DNA of 12,410 bases from DATFYI01 sp035315125 (GTDB taxonomy: Bacteria; Chloroflexota; Anaerolineae; Anaerolineales; Anaerolineaceae), in the NCBI GenBank assembly GCA_035315125.1, contig DATFYI010000078.1:1-12410 (forward strand), given 5' to 3'. The position numbers were made by a program, and so were the translations under genes. The number at the start of each line of letters is the position of its first letter. Position 1 is the stretch's first letter. The notes under the pieces are model-generated. The model was given only the letters and a program-made list of their open reading frames with translations. It ran no database searches and was not told the origin of the DNA. This document shows, piece by piece, positions 1 to 6,598 of the stretch.

Positions 1-598
1 GCCCGCCCATAAATTAGTTGGGCTGCGGGCAGATCAAATCGCCAAGTTGGGTATTGGCCGTACCTTCCAGAACATCCGCCTGTTTAGCACCATGTCGGTC
101 ATCGATAACATTCTGGTCGGCATGCATTACCATCTGCGACAAACACCCATCGGGACACTGGTGAGAAACCAGGCCTTTAACGAAGAAGAAAAGAGCATCG
201 TCGAGCAATCACGCCAGTTGATGGATTTTGTCGGTCTGGGCGATGTGGGCGACGAAATGGCCTCCAGCCTGCCGTATGGCGCCCAGCGCCGGGTGGAGAT
301 CGCCCGCGCTTTAGCCTCACAGCCGCGCTTACTCTTACTGGACGAACCAACCGCCGGTATGAACCCAAACGAGACCAAATCTGCCATCGTCTTGTTCCGG
401 CAGATCCGCGATGAACGCGGTATCACCATCCTGTTGATCGAACACGATATGCGGGTTGTGATGGAAATCTCCGAGCAGATCACGGTGATGGATTATGGCA
501 AGAAAATTGCCGAAGGTCTCCCTGCTGAAATCCGCTCAGACGTGCGGGTCATCGAAGCCTATCTGGGTCGCGGCGCTGCCGCACAATTAACCGTATAG
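1..598 (+). CDS. livG: Branched-chain amino acid ABC transporter ATP-binding protein, LivG-like (5' truncated)
   Basis: This is the C-terminal three-quarters of a LivG-type ATPase, which hydrolyses ATP on the cytoplasmic face of a Liv/HAAT importer. The reading frame is open from base 2 at the window edge, so the true start and Walker A motif lie outside. What is visible starts with a stretch leading into GIGRTFQNIRLF, the Q-loop region typical of LivG. Next come a signature variant LPYGAQRR (usual form LSGGQ), Walker B LLLLDEPTAGMNP and the H-loop LLIEHDMRVVM. The C-terminal IAEGLPAEI stretch is also typical of the family. A TTG at 47 is only the first internal start-like codon and is not the gene start. 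The LivF partner begins 10 bases after the stop. Liv systems carry branched-chain and other amino acids, amides or urea, so the substrate is open. Confidence 0.93.
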   Translation, partial: PAHKLVGLRADQIAKLGIGRTFQNIRLFSTMSVIDNILVGMHYHLRQTPIGTLVRNQAFNEEEKSIVEQSRQLMDFVGLGDVGDEMASSLPYGAQRRVEIARALASQPRLLLLDEPTAGMNPNETKSAIVLFRQIRDERGITILLIEHDMRVVMEISEQITVMDYGKKIAEGLPAEIRSDVRVIEAYLGRGAAAQLTV

Positions 599-608
599 GA
601 GCCGCTCC

Positions 609-1319
609 ATGCCTTTGCTTGCACTGGATAACATCCATACATATTACGGGCGCATCCACGCCCTGAAAGGTATTTCGCTGACCGTGGAAGAAGGGGAAGT
701 GGTTTCCCTGATCGGCGGGAATGGGGCCGGGAAAAGCACCACACTGCGCACCATCTCGGGGCTGCTACACGCCCGCGAAGGCAGCGTTCACCTGCGCAGC
801 AAGGATATCACCCGCCTGCCGGCCCATGAAATCGTTATGATGGGGGTGGGCCACGTGCCCGAAGGACGCGGCATTTTTCCACGCCTGACGGTGCGCGAGA
901 ACCTGGAAATGGGCGCCTTTACGATTAACAACTCATCCGAAGTCCTGAACCGGATGGATACGGTGTTTGAGTTGTTCCCCAGGCTGAAAGAGCGCATGGA
1001 CCAAAAAGGCGGGACGCTCTCGGGCGGCGAGCAGCAAATGCTGGCAACCGGTCGCGGCCTGATGCTCAAACCACACATCCTTTTGATGGATGAGCCCTCC
1101 ATGGGGCTGGCTCCGGTGCTGGTGGATGCGATCTTCGATGTGATCAAGCGCCTCAACCAGGAAGGCACCACCATCCTGCTGGTAGAACAGAACGCCCTGA
1201 TGGCGCTGCGCACGGCTACGCGTGCCTACGTTCTCGAAACGGGCAAGATCGTGCTTTCAGGTACAGCCCAGGAGGTGGCTCAAAACCCGGAGGTTAAGCG
1301 AGCTTATCTGGGCGGATAG
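609..1319 (+). CDS. livF: Branched-chain amino acid ABC transporter ATP-binding protein, LivF-like
   Basis: This is a complete 236-residue ATPase, the usual LivF length, and the second nucleotide-binding subunit of a Liv/HAAT importer. Walker A GGNGAGKST is at residues 36-44, the Q-loop region GHVPEGRGIFPRLTVREN at 81-98, the signature LSGGEQQ at 137-143, Walker B ILLMDEPSMGLAP at 157-169, and the H-loop LLVEQNA follows. The phrase EGRGIFPRLTV separates LivF from LivG. The ATG at 609 is preceded by AGGAG at 597-601, which overlaps the end of the upstream gene, so the two ATPases are probably translated from one message. After the signature, ATGRGLM replaces the commoner AIGRALM; this looks like ordinary variation. 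The dehydrogenase genes downstream, 122 bases away, hint that the imported substrate is oxidised there. Confidence 0.95.
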   Translation: MPLLALDNIHTYYGRIHALKGISLTVEEGEVVSLIGGNGAGKSTTLRTISGLLHAREGSVHLRSKDITRLPAHEIVMMGVGHVPEGRGIFPRLTVRENLEMGAFTINNSSEVLNRMDTVFELFPRLKERMDQKGGTLSGGEQQMLATGRGLMLKPHILLMDEPSMGLAPVLVDAIFDVIKRLNQEGTTILLVEQNALMALRTATRAYVLETGKIVLSGTAQEVAQNPEVKRAYLGG

Positions 1320-1381
1320 GTTGGGATTTGGTGCTATCTTACGATGATGTATCGAATAAAATGAAAATCATCCAATAACCT

Positions 1382-1413
1382 TCCGCTCCTCAAATCACTT
1401 TATGGGGAGCGGA
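1382..1413 (+). terminator. Possible weak terminator or leader hairpin between livF and the dehydrogenase genes
   Basis: An 8-bp perfect stem, TCCGCTCC (1382-1389) with GGAGCGGA (1406-1413), encloses a 16-base loop and is followed by TTTAATG. The T run is only three bases, so as an intrinsic terminator it would be weak. It could instead be a processing or attenuation hairpin just ahead of the AGGAGG ribosome-binding site at 1430. The rest of the gap shows no convincing promoter. Confidence 0.35.
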
Positions 1414-1441
1414 TTTAATGCAGATTGTCAGGAGGAGCTTT

Positions 1442-3544
1442 ATGGCAGATTTTCGTGTAGAAAAACATGCCATCCTCAATATCCCCACCAGAGAGAGCAT
1501 CGAATTTTTCTGGAACGGTATGAGGCTAAGCGGTTTTTCGGGGGAAACGATATCCTCGGCGCTGTTTGCCAACGGCATCCACGTTTTTGGCCATCATCCT
1601 AAGGATGGATCGCCGCAGGGTATCTTCTGCGCAAACGGACAGTGCGCCCAATGCCTGGTGCTGGCAGACGGCAAACCGGTCAAAGCCTGTATGGAGCTGT
1701 TGCAGCCCGGCCTGCATCTGGAGCCGGTCGAGGGGCTGCCAAAGCTGCCGGATGTGGCCGGCGTACCGGTTACCGCTCCGATCGAAGAGCTACAGGTACC
1801 GGTATTAATCATCGGCGGCGGCCCGGCCGGGCTATCGGCCGCCATCGAGCTGGGCAAGCTGGGTATCGATTGCCTGCTGGTGGACGATAAACACCGCCTG
1901 GGCGGGAAACTGGTACTGCAAACCCACCGCTTTTTCGGCTCGATCGAAGCCGTCTATGCCGGGACGCGCGGCATCGAGATTGCCACCCGGCTGGAAAAAG
2001 AAGTGCAGCAATATCCTTCTATCCAGGTCTGGCTCAATTCAACGGCGCTGGCCGTGTTTAGCGACCATAAAGTCGGTATTTTAATGGAAGGCAAAAAATA
2101 CGTGCTGGTGATGCCGCAGGTGCTGCTGGTGGCAGCCGGGGCGCGTGAGAAATCGCTGGCATTCAAGGGTAACACCCTGCCGGGCGTGTTTGGTGCCGGC
2201 GCTTTTCAAACCCTGGTCAACCGTGATCTGGTGCGCCCGACCCGGCGTTTATTTATCGTGGGCGGCGGCAACGTCGGTCTGATCGCCGGTTACCATGCCT
2301 TGCAGGCCGGCATTGAAGTGGCCGGATTGGTAGAAGCACTGCCGGAATGCGGCGGGTATAAAGTCCATAAGGACAAGCTGGCGCGCATGGGTGTGCCCAT
2401 CTACACCTCCCACACCATTTTGAGCGCCAATGGGTCTGAAGAGGTCGAATCGGTCACTGTTGCGCAGGTGGATGACCATTTTCAACCCATCCCCGGGACG
2501 GAGCGCTCGTTTGCCTGCGACACGATCCTGATCGCGGTCGGCCTCGACCCAATTGACGAGTTTTACAAAAAGGCTAAAGAATTTGGATTAGCGTGCTTTG
2601 CCGCCGGCGACGCGGGTGAAATCGCCGAGGCCTCGGCCGCCATGTTTTCCGGTCGAATCCGCGGCCGGGAGATCGCCAAAAGCCTGGGGGTGCAGTCGGA
2701 AGAGGTGCCCCAGGATTGGTACGACATGGAACAACTGCTCAAGTCGAAACCCGGCAAATCCATCGAGATGCAATATCCCAACCTGGGTTGCGGTGTCATC
2801 CCCATCCTGCACTGTACCCAGGAAATTCCCTGCAATCCCTGCTCGGCCACCTGTATACGCGGTTTGATCAAGATCGATCCAAACGATTTGCGCCAGACGC
2901 CCACTTTTGTGCACGCCGCGACCGGACAGCCCGACTGCGGCGGCTGCGAGCAGTGCGTGGCCATCTGCCCGGGCCTGGCGATCACTCTGGTAGACAGCCG
3001 TAAGGACCCGCAGATGCCGCTGGTCTCGATCCCGTTCGAGTTCGAGGCGGACCTGCTCCAAAAGGGCGATCAGGTGACCGTGCTGGATACGGAAGGCGCC
3101 CCACTGGGCGAAGTAACGGTGTGGGATATGCTGGCGCCCAAGTTTGCCGGACGAACCAAAATCGTGCGGGTGCAGGCGCCGGCCGAGATGGCCGCACAAA
3201 TCGCCGGGCTGCGCATCCAGCAACCTGAAGTGTCACAGTCGATGGAGCGCTACGTGGCGCACGTTGCAGACGATACCATCATCTGCCGCTGCGAGCGCGT
3301 CAGCGCCGCAGAGATCCGTAAGTTGATCCGCGCAGGATTCTATGACCTGAATGAGATCAAAGCGGTCTCGCGGGCCGGCATGGGCGCCTGCGGCTCGAAA
3401 ACTTGCAACAGCCTGATCCGCCGCCTGTTCCGGGAAGAAGGCGTGCCGCCCGAGCGCATCGTCGATGAAAGCCGGCGCCCGCTGCTGGTGGAGGTGCCGT
3501 TGGGCATCTTCGCCGGTGAAATCAAGGAAGGGGGTGTGCTGTAA
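1442..3544 (+). CDS. Fused iron-sulfur/FAD oxidoreductase, alpha (plus gamma) subunit of a SoxA/HcnAB/opine oxidase-like amino-acid dehydrogenase
   Basis: The 700-residue protein is a redox chain in one polypeptide. Residues about 8-100 form a 2Fe-2S ferredoxin domain with C63, C68, C71 and C83. Residues about 118-430 are a pyridine-nucleotide oxidoreductase fold with GGGPAG (125-130, FAD) and GGGNVG (274-279, second nucleotide). A cysteine-rich section follows, with C450, C458, C464, C467, C471 and then the CxxCxxCxxxCP pattern C499/C502/C505/C509, suited to one or two 4Fe-4S clusters. Near the C-terminus a BFD-type 2Fe-2S domain carries C615, C617, C650 and C655. I chose ATG 1442 because AGGAGG ends 6 bases upstream; the in-frame ATG at 1418 has no such site. 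In sarcosine oxidase, hydrogen cyanide synthase, opine oxidases and D-hydroxyproline dehydrogenase, similar modules pass electrons from a DAO-family subunit. Here that partner is the next gene, overlapping at TAATG. The substrate and electron acceptor are unknown. Confidence 0.88.
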   Translation: MADFRVEKHAILNIPTRESIEFFWNGMRLSGFSGETISSALFANGIHVFGHHPKDGSPQGIFCANGQCAQCLVLADGKPVKACMELLQPGLHLEPVEGLPKLPDVAGVPVTAPIEELQVPVLIIGGGPAGLSAAIELGKLGIDCLLVDDKHRLGGKLVLQTHRFFGSIEAVYAGTRGIEIATRLEKEVQQYPSIQVWLNSTALAVFSDHKVGILMEGKKYVLVMPQVLLVAAGAREKSLAFKGNTLPGVFGAGAFQTLVNRDLVRPTRRLFIVGGGNVGLIAGYHALQAGIEVAGLVEALPECGGYKVHKDKLARMGVPIYTSHTILSANGSEEVESVTVAQVDDHFQPIPGTERSFACDTILIAVGLDPIDEFYKKAKEFGLACFAAGDAGEIAEASAAMFSGRIRGREIAKSLGVQSEEVPQDWYDMEQLLKSKPGKSIEMQYPNLGCGVIPILHCTQEIPCNPCSATCIRGLIKIDPNDLRQTPTFVHAATGQPDCGGCEQCVAICPGLAITLVDSRKDPQMPLVSIPFEFEADLLQKGDQVTVLDTEGAPLGEVTVWDMLAPKFAGRTKIVRVQAPAEMAAQIAGLRIQQPEVSQSMERYVAHVADDTIICRCERVSAAEIRKLIRAGFYDLNEIKAVSRAGMGACGSKTCNSLIRRLFREEGVPPERIVDESRRPLLVEVPLGIFAGEIKEGGVL

Positions 3545-4710
3545 TGATCCTGCCAAGAAATAAACCTTACGACGTGATCGTGATCGGCGCTGGCTCGATC
3601 GGCACACCGGCAGCCATGAACCTGGCCCAGGCCGGTTTCCGCACCCTGGTGCTGGATGAGACTGCCAGCGTTGGACAGGCCTCCAATAAACGCGCCATCG
3701 GTGGCATCCGCGCCACCTTTTCCGACACGGCAAAAATCCGGTTGTGCCTGCGCAGCCTGGAGGTCTTTTCTAATTGGAAAGAGCAGTACGGCGACGAGAT
3801 CGAATGGGTAAAAGGCGGTTACGTGTTCGTGGCTTACCGGGATGCGGAAGAGAAATCGCTGAAAAGCCTGGTCAGCCTGCAGCAGTCGCTGGGTTTGAAG
3901 ATCAGCTGGCTGGATAGCGCCGAGCTGCTAAAAGTGGCGCCCGATCTCAACCCGGAAGGCCTGCGCGGCGGCACTTTTTCGCCGGATGACGGCAACGCTT
4001 CCCCGCTGCTGGCGCAGCATGCCTTCTATGCCCACGCCCTGGAGTACGGGGCCGAGTTTCGCTTCAGCGAACCGGTAACGGAGATGCTGATCGAAAACGG
4101 CAAGGTGGTGGGGCTGAAAACCAGCCAGGGCGAATACCGCGCCGATGTGGTCATTAATGCAGCCGGCGGCAAAGCGCGCCCGCTGGCGCGCCTGGCGGGC
4201 ATCGACCTGCCGGTCTATCCCGACAGCCACGAGGCCGGCATCAGCGAGCCGGTGGCGCATTTTCTGGATCCGATGATTGTGGATATCCGGCCGGCGCCCG
4301 GTTCTTCCAACTATTATTTCTACCAGCATTTCACCGGCCAGATCGTGTTTTGCATCACCCCGCAGCCCAATTTGTGGGGGGAAGACGTGCGCGAGACCAG
4401 CACATTCTTGCCGATGGTGACCCGCCGCATGCTGGAAGTGATGCCAAAGCTGAAGAATATCCGCATCCGCCGCACCTGGCGCGGGCTCTACCCGATGACA
4501 CCGGATGGCTTCCCGATCGTGGGCTGGTCGAAGGAAGTGCAGGGCTATCTGCTGGCGACCGGTATGTGCGGGCAGGGCTTTATGCTGGGGCCGGGCGTGG
4601 CCGAGCTGCTGACCCGCCTGGTGGAAGGCTGCCAGAACAGTTCTGACCAGGAAATCCTGGATCAGCTTTCACCCTACCGGGCTTTTCAGGGCCAGGAGAC
4701 GCTGAAGTAA
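3544..4710 (+). CDS. DAO-family FAD-dependent oxidoreductase, beta (catalytic) subunit of an amino-acid dehydrogenase
   Basis: This 388-residue flavoprotein has an N-terminal Rossmann motif VIVIGAGSIGTPAA, with GAGSIG at residues 16-21. It also has the KRAIGGIRATFS segment found near the flavin in SoxB/HcnC-like enzymes. The C-terminal TPDGFPIVGWS...GYLLATGMCGQGFMLGPG block closes the FAD site in the DAO family. No signal peptide is visible, so it should be cytoplasmic. The ATG shares its A with the TAA stop of the preceding gene, implying translational coupling and a 1:1 complex. In related complexes this subunit oxidises the C-N bond of a glycine derivative, proline-type imino acid, D-amino acid or opine and passes electrons to the iron-sulfur partner. 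Nearby Liv ATPases fit an amino-acid-like substrate, but which one is not visible. Confidence 0.88.
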   Translation: MILPRNKPYDVIVIGAGSIGTPAAMNLAQAGFRTLVLDETASVGQASNKRAIGGIRATFSDTAKIRLCLRSLEVFSNWKEQYGDEIEWVKGGYVFVAYRDAEEKSLKSLVSLQQSLGLKISWLDSAELLKVAPDLNPEGLRGGTFSPDDGNASPLLAQHAFYAHALEYGAEFRFSEPVTEMLIENGKVVGLKTSQGEYRADVVINAAGGKARPLARLAGIDLPVYPDSHEAGISEPVAHFLDPMIVDIRPAPGSSNYYFYQHFTGQIVFCITPQPNLWGEDVRETSTFLPMVTRRMLEVMPKLKNIRIRRTWRGLYPMTPDGFPIVGWSKEVQGYLLATGMCGQGFMLGPGVAELLTRLVEGCQNSSDQEILDQLSPYRAFQGQETLK

Positions 4711-4732
4711 TCTTAGCTGAGAGGTGATTTAT

Positions 4733-4810
4733 CTCACGCGGAGACGCGGAGAACGCTGAGGGAAAAAATAAATTGCCTCTTTTCTCCGCGCACTGCGCGC
4801 CTCGGCGTGA
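4733..4810. repeat. GC-rich imperfect inverted repeat (dispersed palindrome type)
   Basis: The left arm CTCACGCGGAGACGCGGAG (4733-4751) pairs imperfectly with a right arm at 4784-4810 beginning CTCCGCG and ending CCTCGGCGTGA; the spacer between them is AT-rich. The internal GGAGACGCGGAG phasing and the CTCACGC ends resemble the dispersed GCGGAGACGCGGAG-type palindromes that recur in intergenic DNA of several bacterial phyla. Whether it recurs in this genome cannot be seen. It begins 22 bases after the dehydrogenase stop and may also act as a 3'-end structure for that transcript. Confidence 0.6.
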
Positions 4811-4827
4811 CAAAATCTCGTCTGCGA

Positions 4828-4839
4828 ATTCCGCGGAAT
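4828..4839. other. 12-base perfect palindrome ATTCCGCGGAAT
   Basis: The sequence ATTCCGCGGAAT is a perfect palindrome between the GC-rich inverted repeat and an A/T run (AAAAAAATTTT, about 4845-4855). It could be a regulator site, part of the neighbouring repeat, or chance. No adjacent promoter or gene start supports an operator role. Confidence 0.3.
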
Positions 4840-4937
4840 AGTGTAAAAAAATTTTAGCTCTAACGTAGGGTACTGTTGAAGGGCTCATACGGTCTGCCGG
4901 GGATTGGAAAAGCATCCTGCCTGCCAATGACTGCCCT

Positions 4938-4991
4938 GAAACGCACCATCCCAGGTATTTGGAGAATAAGGCAAGGGGAATGGTACGTTTC
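4938..4991. repeat. REP-like palindromic element, copy 1
   Basis: Bases 4939-4953 (AAACGCACCATCCCA) pair imperfectly with bases 4976-4990 (GGGAATGGTACGTTT, preceded by G), forming a hairpin around the spacer GGTATTTGGAGAATAAGGC. Bases 4957-4989 match 6586-6618 at 31 of 33 positions; the second copy overlaps and follows the end of a RAYT transposase remnant. RAYTs are known to act on such REP hairpins, so I read both as REP-like units of one family. The right arm also overlaps the apparent start of a pentapeptide-repeat remnant. Confidence 0.65.
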
Positions 4992-5130
4992 CAACTTGAC
5001 CAGGCAGACCTGAGCGAGGCTGATCTTGGATTTACTGATCTGGGGGGCCGACCTGAGCAAGACCGATTTGAATAATGCCAGCCCTTCAATTTGCACTTCA
5101 CACCCAGAGTCACAAGCAAAAATCCCTTGA
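4980..5130 (+). pseudogene. Frameshifted pentapeptide-repeat protein remnant
   Basis: From ATG 4980, with AAGGGG just upstream, the frame reads MVRFQLDQADLSEADLGFTDLGG: successive A(D/N)Lxx-type pentapeptides (QADLS, EADLG, FTDLG). It then reaches a run of six G at 5042-5047 and loses register. Shifting by one base there restores GADLS, KTDLN and NAS, and the shifted frame stops at TGA 5128-5130. Intact pentapeptide-repeat proteins fold as right-handed beta-helices and are much longer than these 49 or so codons, so this is a decayed fragment. Its start lies inside the REP-like repeat, so the ribosome-binding site may be accidental. A sequencing error in the G run is possible, but the restored frame is still too short to be a normal family member. 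Confidence 0.55.
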
Positions 5131-5212
5131 TCATGAAACACCTTGAATATGCTTTCTTCGATTAAAAGCTTTGCTTTGAATTGCTGATTGTTTCGTTTTT
5201 ACAGTATTTTTA

Positions 5213-5241
5213 CTGAAATTTAAGCAGCGAACTGGTATCCT
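5213..5241 (+). promoter_or_regulatory. Candidate promoter for the riboswitch-controlled gene
   Basis: A -35-like CTGAAA (5213-5218) and a -10-like TATCCT (5236-5241) are separated by 17 bases, with an extended -10 TGG at 5233-5235. The expected start near 5248 falls just before the conserved riboswitch core, which is the right place. TATAAA at 5241-5246 is an alternative -10 with a poorer -35. Confidence 0.45.
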
Positions 5242-5251
5242 ATAAACGTAC

Positions 5252-5350
5252 CACAACAATATCCGATAAAGGCAAACCCGGTAAAAGCCGGTGACGCAAA
5301 GCCATGGGTCTAAGGTCATTACAATGACTATGACTGCCAGGCCGCCGAAG
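5252..5350 (+). ncRNA. Cyclic-di-GMP-I (GEMM) riboswitch aptamer
   Basis: The conserved GEMM core is present in order. GATAAAGGCAAACC (5265-5278) is followed by a stem CCGGT/GCCGG (5278-5282, 5287-5291) capped by AAAA. Next come GACGCAAAGCC (5293-5303), ATGGGTCTAAGG, a second hairpin GTCAT-TACA-ATGAC (5315-5328), and the closing ATGACTGCCAGGCCGCCGAAG (5330-5350). These boxes match the class I cyclic-di-GMP aptamer, in which the ligand binds at the three-way junction and a tetraloop contacts its receptor. The two downstream terminators make transcriptional control of the exported-protein gene at 5486 likely. Whether ligand turns expression on or off cannot be settled by eye, because I did not find an unambiguous antiterminator. 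Edges are approximate. Confidence 0.9.
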
Positions 5351-5376
5351 ATCATAAACGTCTTTTATGATTTTTT
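5348..5376 (+). terminator. Intrinsic terminator 1 of the riboswitch expression platform
   Basis: ATCATAAA (5351-5358) pairs perfectly with TTTATGAT (5364-5371) around the loop CGTCT, and the run of six T at 5371-5376 follows. The stem can be extended at its base by the AAG of the aptamer's 3' end pairing with the T run, so it borders the aptamer closing helix and could compete with it. Confidence 0.75.
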
Positions 5377-5405
5377 GGCTTTGATTTACAAAGCCATTTT
5401 GTTTT
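5376..5405 (+). terminator. Intrinsic terminator 2, directly after the first
   Basis: TGGCTTTG (5376-5383) pairs perfectly with CAAAGCCA (5389-5396) around ATTTA, followed by TTTTGTTTT (5397-5405). This is a textbook terminator and is stronger than the first. The two hairpins together lie between the c-di-GMP aptamer and the gene start 80 bases further on, so the gene depends on readthrough of both. Confidence 0.8.
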
Positions 5406-5485
5406 AAATGTGTGATTTCTGAATTTTAGTAATCAATGAGAATCCCACAATTCATTCAGGCCAAATTTTTCGGAGGGAAAATAAG

Positions 5486-6388
5486 ATGGTCAGCCAAACA
5501 AAAAAGCATTTCTATTCGATCGTATCCTTTTTTGCCCTGGTGGCAGTCGTAGCAAGTTTGTTTACTTTTGTTTCGCCTGTTTATGCCAGTACCCCACCCA
5601 CAGGAATCTATAGTTATCTGATGGGGCAATATAAAAGTGAACAGCTGCAGCTTACCGCCCAGGTAACCGTTCTGATGAACACTCGGAATGAACGCAATAC
5701 TCTTACAGCACTGATTACCAAAGGCGAAGCGGCCGGTGAGGACATCAGTGAGTTGACAATGACCATGCAAAATTTTTCAATCGATATTGAAGTCGCAGAG
5801 AAAAATCTAGAGTTGGCTCACAGTGTTTTGTCTACACACAATGGGTTTGACAACAATGGAAATATTACCGACCCATATGCCGCCGGGCTGACAGTGTCTG
5901 CCGTTCAACAGGCTTTGAATGATTGCCATAACGCGCTTCTCCTGGCTGATCACACTGTAAATAAAGGTATGAACGACTGGGTCCACTTGAATAATGACAT
6001 AAATGACTGGCTGAATAAAAATTATCAATTCGATCAAGGTTGGCTGTACTACGAAAGGCTCGCACTAAACAATAGAGCTACGCTGACGACCAATACACAG
6101 AATATGATCACCAGGGAAAATGGAAAAGGCAAAAACACGACAGATTTGGTCAGTGCTCTGTCAGCCTTCCAAAGCAAGCTCGCTTCGGCCCAAAGCAGCT
6201 ATAATACGGCCGCCGGCATTCTCACGACACACACAGGTTTTGACGCCAAAGGGAATGTGATGAACCAAAGCGCGGCCCGCGCCACAGTCAACAGCGCCGG
6301 TCAGGCCCTGGGTACTGCGGAGATGCTGTTCAAACAGGCCACCACAGCTCTAAATCAGGCCATTCAGGCATGGAATAAGAGTCATTAG
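5486..6388 (+). CDS. Exported, internally duplicated helical protein of unknown function under c-di-GMP riboswitch control
   Basis: The 300-residue protein is not a family I can name. It starts at ATG 5486 after GGAGGG (5472-5477). Residues 1-34 are a signal peptide: KK at 6-7, a hydrophobic core at about 12-29, and VYA at 32-34 for signal peptidase I cleavage. There is no lipobox, LPxTG or C-terminal membrane anchor, so the mature chain should be released or loosely surface-bound. It is largely helical and contains an old duplication with an exact 131-residue offset: THNGFDNNGNI at 117-127 matches THTGFDAKGNV at 248-258, and W165 matches W296. Each half is a long helix pair followed by the GFDxxGN turn and another helix. 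The Asp/Asn/Gly turn could bind a cation, but that is a guess. Only C147 is present. The c-di-GMP riboswitch suggests a role in surface attachment, matrix or motility choice. Confidence 0.85.
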   Translation: MVSQTKKHFYSIVSFFALVAVVASLFTFVSPVYASTPPTGIYSYLMGQYKSEQLQLTAQVTVLMNTRNERNTLTALITKGEAAGEDISELTMTMQNFSIDIEVAEKNLELAHSVLSTHNGFDNNGNITDPYAAGLTVSAVQQALNDCHNALLLADHTVNKGMNDWVHLNNDINDWLNKNYQFDQGWLYYERLALNNRATLTTNTQNMITRENGKGKNTTDLVSALSAFQSKLASAQSSYNTAAGILTTHTGFDAKGNVMNQSAARATVNSAGQALGTAEMLFKQATTALNQAIQAWNKSH

Positions 6389-6420
6389 TAAAGGATTTCA
6401 CTCGGCCAATTGTTTGCTCT

Positions 6421-6448
6421 CACGGCCCGGGCTCCCTTCCGAGCCGTG
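6421..6448. repeat. Short hairpin at the boundary of the RAYT remnant
   Basis: CACGGC (6421-6426) pairs with GCCGTG (6443-6448), with a perfect GCCCGGGC palindrome at 6425-6432 in the loop. No T run follows, so it is a poor terminator for the exported-protein gene. RAYT homology starts 4 bases later, so it may mark a recombination or deletion junction. Confidence 0.35.
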
Positions 6449-6451
6449 CGA

Positions 6452-6598
6452 CATTATAATCCTGTCAAGCATGGGTTGGTGCAGCGAGTGAAAGATTGGC
6501 AGCGGTCGAGTTTTCATCGTTACGTCCGGCTGGGGTATTATGATGCGGAATGGGGTTGTGATAACGGAAAATATGACCAAATAGCATTTGGAGAATAA
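6452..6598 (+). pseudogene. C-terminal remnant of a REP-associated tyrosine transposase (RAYT, IS200/TnpA-like Y1 family)
   Basis: The frame reads HYNPVKHGLVQRVKDWQRSS then FHRYVRLGYYDAEWG, the characteristic C-terminal block of RAYT/TnpA-REP transposases (commonly IHYNPVKHGLV...DWPYSSFHRYV...WG). It ends at TAA 6596-6598. Only about 48 codons remain. The HUH motif and catalytic tyrosine regions that should precede it, normally over a hundred residues, are absent, and upstream DNA in this frame is unrelated. RAYTs are single-copy housekeeping-like transposases linked to REP hairpins, and a REP-like repeat overlaps the stop here. The stub is therefore a dead copy, perhaps moved or deleted by recombination. 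Confidence 0.8.

Noticed and set aside
1418..1441. Upstream ATG (1418) for the fused oxidoreductase
   Set aside because: It lies next to a hairpin and lacks a ribosome-binding site, while ATG 1442 has AGGAGG at proper spacing.
2588..3223. Long antisense open frames within the fused oxidoreductase
   Set aside because: They are explained by codon structure of the clearly coding + strand; no start signals or family features.
4580..5134. 184-codon open frame on the - strand over the dehydrogenase end and repeats
   Set aside because: It spans the DAO C-terminus, the inverted repeat and the REP-like unit in antisense; its only notable phrase comes from translating the repeat.
5131..5355. 74-codon - strand frame over the leader
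   Set aside because: It covers the riboswitch aptamer, whose conserved RNA boxes explain the sequence.
6421..6448. Terminator for the exported-protein gene
   Set aside because: The stem is short and no T run follows; kept only as a boundary hairpin.
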